From Gordonia effusa NBRC 100432 (GTDB lineage Bacteria > Actinomycetota > Actinomycetes > Mycobacteriales > Mycobacteriaceae): a stretch of DNA of 54,677 nt. The notes under the pieces are model-generated. The model saw nothing but the letters and a program-made list of their open reading frames with translations. It had not been told where the DNA came from and searched no databases. A program made the position numbers and the translations under genes. Shown piece after piece: positions 1 through 8,029 of this stretch. The stretch spans positions 1 through 54,677 of the forward strand of contig NZ_BAEH01000021.1 in NCBI RefSeq assembly GCF_000241305.1. Reading direction: 5' to 3'. Position 1 is the first letter of the stretch, and every line of letters begins with the position of its first letter.

Positions 1-1278
1 AAATGTCGTCAGCGAGTTGTCCCGATTCTGCATTACCAGGATGATGATCGAGCGTTGAGCGCGCCGGCGGAAACTCAACATCTGACGTCCGCTCGTCGGC
101 TCTGCGATCATTCGGTCAATCATTTTGCGCCAGCGGGCTTTTCCAGGGTCTCCATCGGTCAGCGGCGTGAAGAGCCCGCCGATCGCGTTAAACCCCGGCC
201 CGAATCGGACCGGCTCGATATGTGTGTCGTCACGCGGATAGAAGGAGGACGTGATGGCGATTCCCTGCGAAGTGTCGCGAGCCGCGTCGTAACGGCGCCG
301 GGTGGCACACAGTATCGATTCCGAATTCGTCCTCGTGAGATGTCCGAGCCTCGGCGACATCAGCGGCAGTTTGCCGCGCCCGCTCGAGTGATGCAAGAGG
401 CGCTGGGTGTTGTACGTCCCTGCCGCTACCACCACGTGATCAGCGGTGATCGTCCGTGGTCGCGGACCGATCGGCCCCCACGAGGAAGACGACGCCGTTC
501 TGACCTCCCATCGATTACCAAGTGGTTCAATCGATTTCACCGTCGTCCGATCGATGATCCGTGCGCCCGACCCCTCTGCGAGCGCAAGGTAGTTCTTTAT
601 CGTGGTGTTCTTAGCACCCACCCGGCATCCGGTCATACACGAGCCGCATTCGGTACATGACACTCGATCCGGCCCGGCACCACCGAAGAAGGGATCACCT
701 GCTGGCGAACCTTTTTGCCCTTCATCGCGCTGCCCTTTGTCGCCGAAGTAGACCCCGACCTTTGTCGGCGAAAAGGTATGGGACACACCGAGATCGCGCG
801 CGACATCGCCCATGATCTGATCACTGTAGGTCCGCAGCGGGTTGGTGACCACCCCGAGCATGCGTTCGGCCTGGTCGTAATGCGGCTCCAACTCGCTACG
901 CCAGTCGGTGATGGCGGACCATTGGCGGTCCTCGAAGAATCCGGCCGGTGGGCGATAGAGAGTATTGCCGTAATTCAATGAACCGCCGCCAACCCCCGCC
1001 CCGGCGAGAACCGCGACATTCCGCAGCAGATGCACCCGGTACAGCCCGTACATCCCCAGCTTCGGCGCGAATGCGAGTTTGTGGAGCTTCCAGGCGCTAT
1101 CGGCGAAGTCCGTATCGGCGAAACGGCGCCCAGCTTCGATGACGCACACCCGATACCCCTTTTCGCTCAGTCGTAACGCCGCGACGCTTCCGCCGAAACC
1201 TGAACCGACGACCACGACGTCGAAGTCAGATGTCGATTCGGTCGATCCATTGACTGCGTTCCTCTTCTGCTGCATCAT
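1..1278 (-). CDS. FAD-dependent GMC-type oxidoreductase, cholesterol-oxidase-like (3' end outside window)
   Basis: The minus strand stays open from an ATG ATG pair at 1278 to the window edge, giving about 426 residues of a protein whose relatives have roughly 550-580. Residues 19-50 hold the FAD-binding DVVVVGSGFGGS followed by CVIEAGRR. A GVGGGSLNYGN stretch and the cysteine-rich CTECGSCMTGCR plus GAKNT segment are typical of the mycobacterial ChoD-like branch. The family oxidises alcohol groups on sterols or other hydrophobic substrates with FAD. The gene is divergent from the DUF2236 gene at 1286, with only 7 bp between the start codons. That suggests shared control and perhaps a shared pathway, for example alcohol to ketone or aldehyde oxidation. 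The substrate is not shown by the sequence. GTG at 1284 is an alternative start. Confidence 0.85.
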   Translation of the reverse strand, partial: MMQQKRNAVNGSTESTSDFDVVVVGSGFGGSVAALRLSEKGYRVCVIEAGRRFADTDFADSAWKLHKLAFAPKLGMYGLYRVHLLRNVAVLAGAGVGGGSLNYGNTLYRPPAGFFEDRQWSAITDWRSELEPHYDQAERMLGVVTNPLRTYSDQIMGDVARDLGVSHTFSPTKVGVYFGDKGQRDEGQKGSPAGDPFFGGAGPDRVSCTECGSCMTGCRVGAKNTTIKNYLALAEGSGARIIDRTTVKSIEPLGNRWEVRTASSSSWGPIGPRPRTITADHVVVAAGTYNTQRLLHHSSGRGKLPLMSPRLGHLTRTNSESILCATRRRYDAARDTSQGIAITSSFYPRDDTHIEPVRFGPGFNAIGGLFTPLTDGDPGKARWRKMIDRMIAEPTSGRQMLSFRRRAQRSIIILVMQNRDNSLTTF

Positions 1279-1316
1279 CAGCACTATGATGACACACAGA
1301 GATGCTTTAGTGTCAA
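1250..1316. promoter_or_regulatory. Overlapping divergent leaderless promoters
   Basis: On the plus strand, TTGACT (1250-1255), a 17-nt spacer and CATCAT (1273-1278) precede the ATG at 1286 by 7 nt. On the minus strand, TTGACA (1316-1311), a 19-nt spacer and CATCAT (1291-1286) precede the ATG at 1278 by 7 nt. Each CATCAT is the complement of the other gene's ATGATG start. Both mRNAs would be leaderless. This is a pattern read by eye, with no transcript data. Confidence 0.45.
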
Positions 1317-2707
1317 AGGTTCTCCCGGCAATCGATCGAGCCGACGTCGAGTTCAACCGACTTGATCGCCCCGACTCACCCCTGCGGCCCATTCCTCCTG
1401 GCCGGGACTATTTCGCTCCACGCTGGAAGCGTAGCCGCGAGTTCCTGTTCGGCCCGTGGATCGACATCGAGGAGGAGGCCGCGCCGAGTGAATTCACCCG
1501 CTGGCGGGACGACTATTTCTGGCAGGCCGACGAACACATAATCCCGGTGGTCGACATGTTCGAACGCCTGGGACACGGCGACGCCCGAGCGATATTCGAG
1601 CAGGCGCTCACCAACGGGATCGACACCGTGGACTCGCCACCGCCAGAGTTGGTCCGGTTCTTCGATCGAATCGACACCTTCCCCGACTGGCTCGATCTGG
1701 CAGCGGCGCAACGCGGGCGCACCTTGGTGTCATCAGCGACGATGTTATCGGTGATGGCAATACTCGGCTGGGCAGTATTCGAGACCACGATGACCGGAGA
1801 CATCTCGGCCGCTACCGGCGCGGCTGGACGATTCCAGCATCAAGGGCTGCGTCGTCAGGTGGAGACCGTACGCATGTTCGGCCTCATGTCTCATCCCTCG
1901 GTATTCGAGCGACACAGCGAGGCCTTTCACACCATCACCCGAGTGCGACTCATGCACGGTCTGGTCAGCCGTGGACTCAAACGCAAGTGGGGACCCGAAA
2001 TCTATCTGAAGTACGGCGAGCCGATCGCCGCGAGTTCCCTACTCGGGTTCGGCAACGGTCCACTGCTGCTTCGTCTTGCCGACCACCAACTGGGACGCCG
2101 GTTGTCACGTGGTCAGCTCGACGACATCGCGATGTACGCCGCCTATACGTCGTGGCTGCTCGGCGCACCCGACAATCTGCGTACGCGAGATGGCATCGAG
2201 TTGGTGAAGTCGCTCAACTACGTCTTCGCGCGCGGCGGAGATCCATCCGCGTGGCGCGCCGAGTTACTCGATTCCTTCGCGGGCATGATCCGCGAGTCGA
2301 CCGACATCCGGCTCCGGAAAGCCTCGCCTGCGGCGCGAGAGCGATCGGTCCACGTGGCCAAGGTCGGGATGGCATGCTCATCATTCGTTCCGCTCGCGAT
2401 GATCTTCGGCCCCGACCAAGTCGACGCCATGGTCGAAGGAACCGAGTTTGAAAAACTGGGGATCGACTACACGCTCGCCGGCCGGTGGTTCGAACGTGCG
2501 GCGCGGATCTACGCGCGAACCGCGGCACTGCGCGAGCGCGCACCGGGAGTCACGCTGTTACGCAACCAGGTTCACGGCCGGATCGTTCCGCAAGCAGTTC
2601 TGCGGATAGTCAACGAGTCGGAACGATTGCTACTTGCCGGACAGGGTGCGGGATCGACCTACACCCATCACGACAAGTCGACCGGCGGCGCTGGGCTCAC
2701 CGGTTAG
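1286..2707 (+). CDS. DUF2236 (Lcp/MpaB superfamily) oxygenase paralogue A
   Basis: 473 residues. The signature region has SAATGAAGR (about 175-182), then Arg190-x3-Thr194 and, exactly 30 residues after the Thr, His224 within RVRLMH. In the rubber oxygenase Lcp of Streptomyces sp. K30 (from memory) the family-conserved Arg164/Thr168 pair and the proximal heme ligand His198 have this same spacing. A b-type heme oxygenase cleaving or oxidising a hydrophobic substrate is therefore likely. I see no equivalent of the Lcp catalytic Glu, so rubber itself is unlikely. The C-terminus carries the paralogue motif HHDKSTGGAGL. ATG 1286 has no Shine-Dalgarno and fits a leaderless start. GTG 1310 is an alternative. 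No signal peptide is seen. The gene is convergent with the TetR gene. Confidence 0.8.
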   Translation: MMTHRDALVSKVLPAIDRADVEFNRLDRPDSPLRPIPPGRDYFAPRWKRSREFLFGPWIDIEEEAAPSEFTRWRDDYFWQADEHIIPVVDMFERLGHGDARAIFEQALTNGIDTVDSPPPELVRFFDRIDTFPDWLDLAAAQRGRTLVSSATMLSVMAILGWAVFETTMTGDISAATGAAGRFQHQGLRRQVETVRMFGLMSHPSVFERHSEAFHTITRVRLMHGLVSRGLKRKWGPEIYLKYGEPIAASSLLGFGNGPLLLRLADHQLGRRLSRGQLDDIAMYAAYTSWLLGAPDNLRTRDGIELVKSLNYVFARGGDPSAWRAELLDSFAGMIRESTDIRLRKASPAARERSVHVAKVGMACSSFVPLAMIFGPDQVDAMVEGTEFEKLGIDYTLAGRWFERAARIYARTAALRERAPGVTLLRNQVHGRIVPQAVLRIVNESERLLLAGQGAGSTYTHHDKSTGGAGLTG

Positions 2708-2757
2708 AGTGTGCCGCTTGCGGTATTGCCACTCATAAACGACAGAAAGTAACCGCC

Positions 2758-2805
2758 AAGGTGGACAAGACCGATCGCGTCAACGAACCCGCGATACCCC
2801 ACCTT
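2758..2805. terminator. Nested hairpin between convergent genes
   Basis: Outer arms AAGGTGG (2758-2764) and CCACCTT (2799-2805) enclose inner arms ATCGCG (2774-2779) and CGCGAT (2790-2795). The structure sits between the stop of oxygenase A and the stop of the TetR gene, so it could end transcription from both sides. There is no U-tract. Confidence 0.4.
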
Positions 2806-2812
2806 CCGCTGG

Positions 2813-3508
2813 TTAATCATCTCCGGCCGCGGAATCGATAGTGGCCCGCCACAGCGCCCCGGCTCGCTCATCGGCTCCGATAACCGACCCGTTGAGACCC
2901 ATCAGCGCTAGCACCGCATCGGCGGCGGCGTCGGCAGCGGTATCGACATCCACACCGAGTTCGCCCTCAGCCCAGCGACGACCGAATTCCACGACCGCGC
3001 CCTCGATCATCGTGGCGAGAACTCCATTGCGCGACTTCACTTCAGAATCGATGTCGTCTTCCGGCGCGGACACCAGGGTCCGGAACGCCGTCAAGGCATC
3101 GACCCGCTTTCCCTGCAACGCCGGCTCTGAATCCCGCCCCACCATCAGAGCCGCATGCGCACCGCGCTGCCGAAGATGCGTCAGACCTGAGCGGATGAAT
3201 ACCCGCAGTGTCGCCTGAGTGGAATCCGGCCGGGCAGCACGGATCGCGTCGAGCACTTCGGACACCAAGGCCACCGCAGCTTCATCGAACATCGCCCCAA
3301 GCAACTCATCGCGCGAGGAGAAGCTCTCGTGAAAGTATCGCCGGTGGACACCGGCATCGCGGCACACCGTCCGGATGGTCACATCACCGATGTCGCCCCC
3401 GGCGTCCAGCAATGCGAATGCCGCATCGAGAATCAGCCGACGACGCTCGCCGGTGCGCTCGGCCAACGACAATCCGGCCCACCGCGTGCGCGGTTCCTCG
3501 ACAGCCAT
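2813..3508 (-). CDS. TetR-family transcriptional regulator
   Basis: 231 residues. The N-terminal TetR helix-turn-helix is recognisable: ILDAAFALLDAGG, then VTIRTVCRDAGVHRRYFHESFSSRDELLGAMF. A variable all-helical ligand domain follows. The ATG at 3508 is chosen over 3526 because AAGGA lies 8 nt upstream of it. That choice places the palindrome TTCACCATCGGTGAA directly upstream of the ribosome site, a sensible autoregulatory operator. The gene lies 69 bp downstream of oxygenase paralogue B on the same strand and may be co-transcribed with it. By context it is the local repressor of the oxygenase island, released by a substrate or intermediate. The ligand is unknown. Confidence 0.85.
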   Translation of the reverse strand: MAVEEPRTRWAGLSLAERTGERRRLILDAAFALLDAGGDIGDVTIRTVCRDAGVHRRYFHESFSSRDELLGAMFDEAAVALVSEVLDAIRAARPDSTQATLRVFIRSGLTHLRQRGAHAALMVGRDSEPALQGKRVDALTAFRTLVSAPEDDIDSEVKSRNGVLATMIEGAVVEFGRRWAEGELGVDVDTAADAAADAVLALMGLNGSVIGADERAGALWRATIDSAAGDD

Positions 3509-3518
3509 GGGTCCATCC

Positions 3519-3533
3519 TTCACCATCGGTGAA
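3519..3533. promoter_or_regulatory. Palindromic operator candidate upstream of the TetR gene
   Basis: TTCACC-ATC-GGTGAA has perfect 6-bp arms and a 3-bp centre. It lies immediately upstream of the TetR ribosome binding site (AAGGA, about 3516-3520 on the minus strand). Position and symmetry suggest TetR autoregulation. I did not find a second exact copy near the other oxygenase promoters. Confidence 0.4.
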
Positions 3534-3577
3534 TCCCCTCTCTCACCGTGTATCGCAACGGACGCGTTCTGCTGACC

Positions 3578-4969
3578 TCAGCGAGCTATGCCGGCTCCTG
3601 ACAGACTCCCGTCATGGGCGACGTAATCGGCGCGGTTTCCCGCTGCTAACCGCTGCCGAAGGAATTTTGTCGCGGCGGTAAGTATTACCCCAATTGCCAT
3701 GCGACGCTTGCGGATTAACTCGATTCCGGGCACGCGGTCACGGACGGCGGCGATCCGCACGAGCGGCCGCGCGACGATGCGTAGAATTCGCGCACCGCCT
3801 CTGATGCCAAGCCGTCGTTCCCAATAGGTATCGGCGAACATCCGCTCCGTCAGCGCCTCGCCGAGAAGTACCCCTGCGCACGCGGCGAATACCCGCGCGA
3901 CGACGAGGGTCACCGGGTTGGCCGCGCCAGTGAGCGGGACCCCAATCAGGGCATCAAGGAGCTCGGCCCGCCATTTCGACGGTTTTCCGTTGCGCGCCAA
4001 GAGATAGTCCAAATTCTTGAGAGCGTCGACGCCGGTACGCGGCAGGATCTCGTCGGAGACACCCATCAACCACGACCAGTAGGACAGGAAATGCCACGCG
4101 TCGTCCAGGTCCCGCTTCGGGCACGGTCGCCCCAGCGAGTGGTCGATCAGCAGGCTCAGCATCATCGACTCAAAGAATCCGCAGAGCGCGGCGTTGGAGA
4201 TCGGATTGCCATTCGCTGCGAAATATTCTGGCCCCCAAGCGATTCGCAGCCCCCTCCGGGCCTGGGCATGCATAAGTCTTACTCGTAGAGCAGCAGCATA
4301 GGCACGTGAACCGGGTCCCGGCCGAGAGGTGGTCAGGACCTCGGTGAAGAACAGCGCGGTTTCTACGCCACGCCGATTCCCGTCATGCCGGAACCGCCCG
4401 GTCGCGCCGGTAGCAGCCGAAACGTCCCCATTCATCACCGTGTCGATGACCGCGAAAGTGCCGGTGATCAACAGACTCGGAATAGTCGATGCCTGGATGC
4501 GATCAAGCCCCCGGTCTCCCCGCTGTCGGTCGTACCAGTGCGGCATACCTTCCACGGAACTGAAGAAATTGACGAGTTCGGCCGGCGCGTCGACTACTGA
4601 GTCAATACCACCCGCGACCGCCTGTTCGAATAGCGCACGACCGCGTTCGGCACCGATCCGCACGAACATGACGACGACCGCGTCCGCGAGTTCGTCCCCC
4701 TGCCACATATGGTCATCGAACATACGTGTCTGGTCGGTCGCGGCTACCGAATCGCTGACCTCGAACCACGGCTCGAATACGAACTGCCGACACGGAAGCC
4801 AGGCGTCGGCGAATTCATCCTTGTCCGGGGGGATCATCCGCAATGTCGTTCCGGGTCGATAGAAATAGTCGTTGACATGCGTCGACCCCGGCCCTTTGGT
4901 GTTACTCGCACCGTTTGCGGCCGTCGCTCCCACAGTCAATTCCGCACCGGTTGACTCTGTCGCAGTCAT
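3578..4969 (-). CDS. DUF2236 (Lcp/MpaB superfamily) oxygenase paralogue B
   Basis: 463 residues from ATG 4969. This start is preferred over ATG 5011 because GGGAGG lies about 8 nt upstream, and because the resulting N-terminus (MTATES) resembles paralogue C (MTSTDV). The core shows MFDDHMWQGDEL, DVSAATGATGRFRHDG, then Arg200-x3-Thr204 and His234 in RVRLMH, the Thr+30 spacing of the Lcp heme ligand. It is visibly closest to paralogue D: both have TALFF, PISN.ALCGFFE, AWHFL.YWSWLMGV and NLDYLLARNG. The C-terminus ends in AHDGSLSGAGIA, the shared tail motif. It is divergent from paralogue C across a repeat-containing promoter region and upstream of the TetR gene. It is probably a heme-dependent oxygenase of unknown substrate. 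Confidence 0.82.
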   Translation of the reverse strand: MTATESTGAELTVGATAANGASNTKGPGSTHVNDYFYRPGTTLRMIPPDKDEFADAWLPCRQFVFEPWFEVSDSVAATDQTRMFDDHMWQGDELADAVVVMFVRIGAERGRALFEQAVAGGIDSVVDAPAELVNFFSSVEGMPHWYDRQRGDRGLDRIQASTIPSLLITGTFAVIDTVMNGDVSAATGATGRFRHDGNRRGVETALFFTEVLTTSRPGPGSRAYAAALRVRLMHAQARRGLRIAWGPEYFAANGNPISNAALCGFFESMMLSLLIDHSLGRPCPKRDLDDAWHFLSYWSWLMGVSDEILPRTGVDALKNLDYLLARNGKPSKWRAELLDALIGVPLTGAANPVTLVVARVFAACAGVLLGEALTERMFADTYWERRLGIRGGARILRIVARPLVRIAAVRDRVPGIELIRKRRMAIGVILTAATKFLRQRLAAGNRADYVAHDGSLSGAGIAR

Positions 4970-5025
4970 ATCCAAACCTCCCGCCGTGCACGGACGATCC
5001 GTGCCGGACATCCCGACCGTATTAG

Positions 5026-5077
5026 ATTGGCCCCAGGTGGGTCAATAATGTCGGACAAGTTATTGCCCCAGGTGGTG
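5026..5077. promoter_or_regulatory. Direct plus inverted repeats in a divergent promoter
   Basis: The near-identical ATTG(G)CCCCAGGTGG occurs at 5026-5040 and 5062-5075, 36 bp apart. Between them the inverted repeat CAATAA (5043-5048) - N11 - TTATTG (5060-5065) extends to 8 of 9 matching positions (GGTCAATAA against GGGCAATAA). The site lies midway between the divergent starts of paralogues B (4969) and C (5149), as expected for one operator controlling both. The binding protein, perhaps the local TetR, is inference. Confidence 0.5.
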
Positions 5078-5148
5078 CCATTGTGATTAGCTACCTCTAT
5101 GCGCTTCATCACACCAAGGGGCGGGCCGCCCAGCGAGGTAGCGGGGAT

Positions 5149-6501
5149 ATGACTTCCACCGATGTCACGACCGATCACCTTCCGGCCGACCGCGCCGATT
5201 GGGATCACTACCACCGGCCCGGCATGGCACTTCGTCCGGCGCCGGATCGAGCCGCCACTCCCTCATGGAAGACGTTGCGGCACAACCTTTACCGCAATTG
5301 GCTCGACGTCGGGCCGGGGTGGCTGGACACTCCGCAATCGAGACTCCTCGATGACCACCGATGGCAAGGTGATGAATTGATGGACGCCGTCGTCGACCTA
5401 TTCGACGACCTGGGTTCTGCCCGCGGTCGAGAGTTGGTGGAACAGGCCCTCGCCCAAGGCATTTCGTCCATCGACGAGCCACCAGCCGAGCTCATCGCAC
5501 TATTCGAACATCTCGATCGAGTTCCCAGCTGGTACCACGCCGAGCGAATCGAGCGAGGCCGGCTGATCCTCAACGACGTGACCCCGCTGGCCAAACTCGC
5601 CGCCGGCGCATTCGGTGTATTCGCTACCGCGACATCGCAAGACGTATCCGCGGCGACCGGAGCGACCGGCCGAATAGTCGAGCAGCCGGTCCGGCGCGCG
5701 GTGGAGTCCAACGAATTCTTCGAGAAGATCACCTATCAGGGCGCACTCGAGCGTGATAGCGATATCTTCGCCATGATCGTGCGGGTTCGGCTGATGCACT
5801 CCCAAGTCCGCCGCGGTCTGCGTCGTAGTTGGGGGACCGAAGACTTCCGGAAGCACGGAATGCCGATCTCCAATAGCCGCCTTGCCGAGGGATCGGCTTG
5901 GTTCGCGTCGATGCCACTGCTCGTCGACCATCTGCTCGGTCGGCGAAAAACCGCCCGTGACCACGACGACGTCGCGCTGTACTGGGGATATATCCTCTAC
6001 CTCTTCGGTGTGGAGGAACGTCTTATCCCCACTACCGGCCACGAGGCCATCACCTTGGCCAACCATATTTTCTCCGACGCCGGGACTCCGTCGAAATGGC
6101 GACCGGAACTGATCGAATCACTGCTGGCCCCGGTCGCCGACGGCGCGGGCAGATTCGGCCGGGTCGCGGTGGGCATGTTCATCGGCGCCGCCGCAACGGT
6201 CATGGGAGTTCCGACGGTCGCCGCGGCCCTCACCGGCACTCGTTTCGAGTCGGTAGCTGTCCACCGATGGCACCTGATCCATCGATTACTCGGCCGACTA
6301 CACGCCCGAATAGTCACCCGGACCGAACATATTCCGGTGATCGCCCGGCGTCGGCGTGCGAACGCGACCCCTGGCGACCCACTACTCATCGCCGCCGGCC
6401 GCGGCATCCGGGCCTTCGGACGACGCAACGGCGTGACCGATATTCCCTTCAGCCATCACGACAACAGCGTCTCGGGCACCGGACTCGCTTCGCACCAGTA
6501 G
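5149..6501 (+). CDS. DUF2236 (Lcp/MpaB superfamily) oxygenase paralogue C
   Basis: 450 residues from ATG 5149, preceded by purine-rich GAGG and GGGG stretches. An upstream in-frame ATG at 5083 would place the N-terminus within the promoter repeats, so it is less likely. Family marks are RLLDDHRWQGDELMDAVVDLF, DVSAATGATGR, Arg183-x3-Ser187 (the usual Thr replaced by Ser) and His217 in RVRLMH at the conserved +30 spacing. The tail motif is HHDNSVSGTGL. The N-terminal DHYHRPGMALRPAPD parallels YRPGDTLRPIPP of paralogue D. It is the first gene of a probable operon with the aldehyde dehydrogenase (57 bp downstream), paralogue D and the acyl-CoA ligase. That order suggests it makes or feeds an aldehyde. 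Confidence 0.8.
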   Translation: MTSTDVTTDHLPADRADWDHYHRPGMALRPAPDRAATPSWKTLRHNLYRNWLDVGPGWLDTPQSRLLDDHRWQGDELMDAVVDLFDDLGSARGRELVEQALAQGISSIDEPPAELIALFEHLDRVPSWYHAERIERGRLILNDVTPLAKLAAGAFGVFATATSQDVSAATGATGRIVEQPVRRAVESNEFFEKITYQGALERDSDIFAMIVRVRLMHSQVRRGLRRSWGTEDFRKHGMPISNSRLAEGSAWFASMPLLVDHLLGRRKTARDHDDVALYWGYILYLFGVEERLIPTTGHEAITLANHIFSDAGTPSKWRPELIESLLAPVADGAGRFGRVAVGMFIGAAATVMGVPTVAAALTGTRFESVAVHRWHLIHRLLGRLHARIVTRTEHIPVIARRRRANATPGDPLLIAAGRGIRAFGRRNGVTDIPFSHHDNSVSGTGLASHQ

Positions 6502-6557
6502 CACCTCCCAAACAACCACTAGCACAAGCTTTTCCACCGACCAAAGGACTCAGATTC

Positions 6558-8012
6558 ATGACGCGACTGCGCTCCGAACACCTCGACCGCCAGCGCTTTT
6601 TCATCGACGGCAAGTGGGTCGACCCGGTCGACGGTTCCACCCGGGTGAGCATCGAGGCCGCGACCGGACAACCACTTGGACGCGCAGCACTCGCCGGGCC
6701 CGCCGATATTGATCACGCGGTCCGCGCCGCGCGCGCCGCACTCGATGAAGGACCGTGGGGTCGCAGCAGCCCTGCCGAACGTGCCGATGTCATGCGCCGC
6801 ATGGCGGCCGCCCTGCAACAGAGCGCGGATGTCGCCGTGGAATTGGTGTCGCGTGAGAACGGTATGCCCAACGCACTCTCCCAGGTGTTCAACGGACAGG
6901 CGCCGGCGGGTCTGCTCGGCATCTACGCCGACCTCATCGGCGACTATCCGTTCGAAGCCGAGGGCGGTTTCGACAACACACTCATCCGACGCGAGCCGGT
7001 CGGCGTGGTCGCCGCTATTACTCCGTGGAATCTGCCGCTATCACTGGCGATGATGAAGATCGCGCCCGCTCTCGCGGCCGGGTGCACGATTGTGCTGAAG
7101 CCGTCACCCGAAACGGCACTGGACTCGTACCTGTTCGCCGAAGCCGCCGAAGCCGCGGGATTGCCGCCGGGAGTTCTTAACGTGGTGGTCGCCGATCGCG
7201 AGGCAGGCGGGTATCTCGTCGCACATCCCGACGTCGACAAGGTGGCCTTCACCGGCTCGACTGCCGCGGGCCGGGCCATCGGCGCCGAATGCGGACGACT
7301 CATCCGGCGAGTCACCCTCGAGTTGGGCGGTAAATCCGCGGCCATCGTGCTCGAGGACGCTGACCTGGACAACTTCCTCGTCGGTCTCGATACGGCGACA
7401 TTCATGAACAACGGTCAGGTATGCACTTCGCAGGCCCGGATTCTCGCGCCGCAGTCACGGTATGAAGAAGTGGTCGATGCGGTCGCGAGTTACGTGCAGA
7501 AGCTGACCGTCGGCAACCCGCTCGATCCTGCCGTGACCTGCGGGCCGATGGTCAGCGAGCAGCATCGCGATCGGGTACTTGGCTATATCCGCCAGGGCGA
7601 GCAGAGTTCAGCACGGCTGATCACCGGCGGATCGTCGGCGGCTTTCGACGCGGGCTGGTTCGTCACGCCGACCCTGTTCGCCGACGTCGACAATTCCGAC
7701 ACCATCGCCCGTGAGGAGATCTTCGGGCCGGTCGCGGCGATCATTCCCTACGAGTCCGATGCCGACGCGATCGCCATCGCCAACGACAGCGAGTACGGGC
7801 TAGGCGGATCGGTGTGGACCACCGACGAGGAACGCGGCACCAATATCGCTCGCAAAGTGCGCACCGGCACGATCGGGGTGAATCACTACGCCTATGACCT
7901 GGGCGCGCCCTTCGGTGGCATGAAGAACAGCGGAATCGGGCGCGAGCTGGGCCCGTTCGCTCTCGACAACTATCTGGAACTGAAGTCGATCTACCGCAGC
8001 CCACGGGCCTGA
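6558..8012 (+). CDS. Aldehyde dehydrogenase family protein
   Basis: 484 residues from ATG 6558, with AAAGGA upstream. The open frame continues further upstream, but those residues are the shadow of the oxygenase gene. All ALDH marks are present: ITPWNLP with Asn158, KPSPETA, FTGSTAAGR (about 231-239), VTLELGGKS with catalytic Glu255, NNGQVCTSQ with nucleophile Cys289, and EEIFGPV. The enzyme oxidises an aldehyde to a carboxylic acid with NAD(P)+. It sits between two DUF2236 genes, 18 bp upstream of paralogue D, and is followed by an acyl-CoA ligase. The natural reading is removal of aldehydes released by oxidative C=C cleavage. Exact substrate specificity cannot be read from sequence. Confidence 0.93.
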   Translation: MTRLRSEHLDRQRFFIDGKWVDPVDGSTRVSIEAATGQPLGRAALAGPADIDHAVRAARAALDEGPWGRSSPAERADVMRRMAAALQQSADVAVELVSRENGMPNALSQVFNGQAPAGLLGIYADLIGDYPFEAEGGFDNTLIRREPVGVVAAITPWNLPLSLAMMKIAPALAAGCTIVLKPSPETALDSYLFAEAAEAAGLPPGVLNVVVADREAGGYLVAHPDVDKVAFTGSTAAGRAIGAECGRLIRRVTLELGGKSAAIVLEDADLDNFLVGLDTATFMNNGQVCTSQARILAPQSRYEEVVDAVASYVQKLTVGNPLDPAVTCGPMVSEQHRDRVLGYIRQGEQSSARLITGGSSAAFDAGWFVTPTLFADVDNSDTIAREEIFGPVAAIIPYESDADAIAIANDSEYGLGGSVWTTDEERGTNIARKVRTGTIGVNHYAYDLGAPFGGMKNSGIGRELGPFALDNYLELKSIYRSPRA

Positions 8013-8029
8013 GGAAAGTCTCCGAAACT

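Noticed and set aside
55..1142. Three overlapping plus-strand open frames (55-660, 715-981, 948-1142)
   Set aside because: The minus strand reads through the same region as a continuous FAD oxidoreductase with clear motifs. The plus frames are Arg-rich antisense shadows.
1079..1285. Upstream 69 codons of oxygenase A
   Set aside because: They are antisense to the FAD oxidoreductase and carry no family similarity. Paralogues begin near the equivalent of residue 1 at 1286.
6096..6557. N-terminal extension of the aldehyde dehydrogenase frame
   Set aside because: These 154 codons lie over the oxygenase C gene and the spacer and show no family similarity. ATG 6558 has AAAGGA and fits the ALDH N-terminus.
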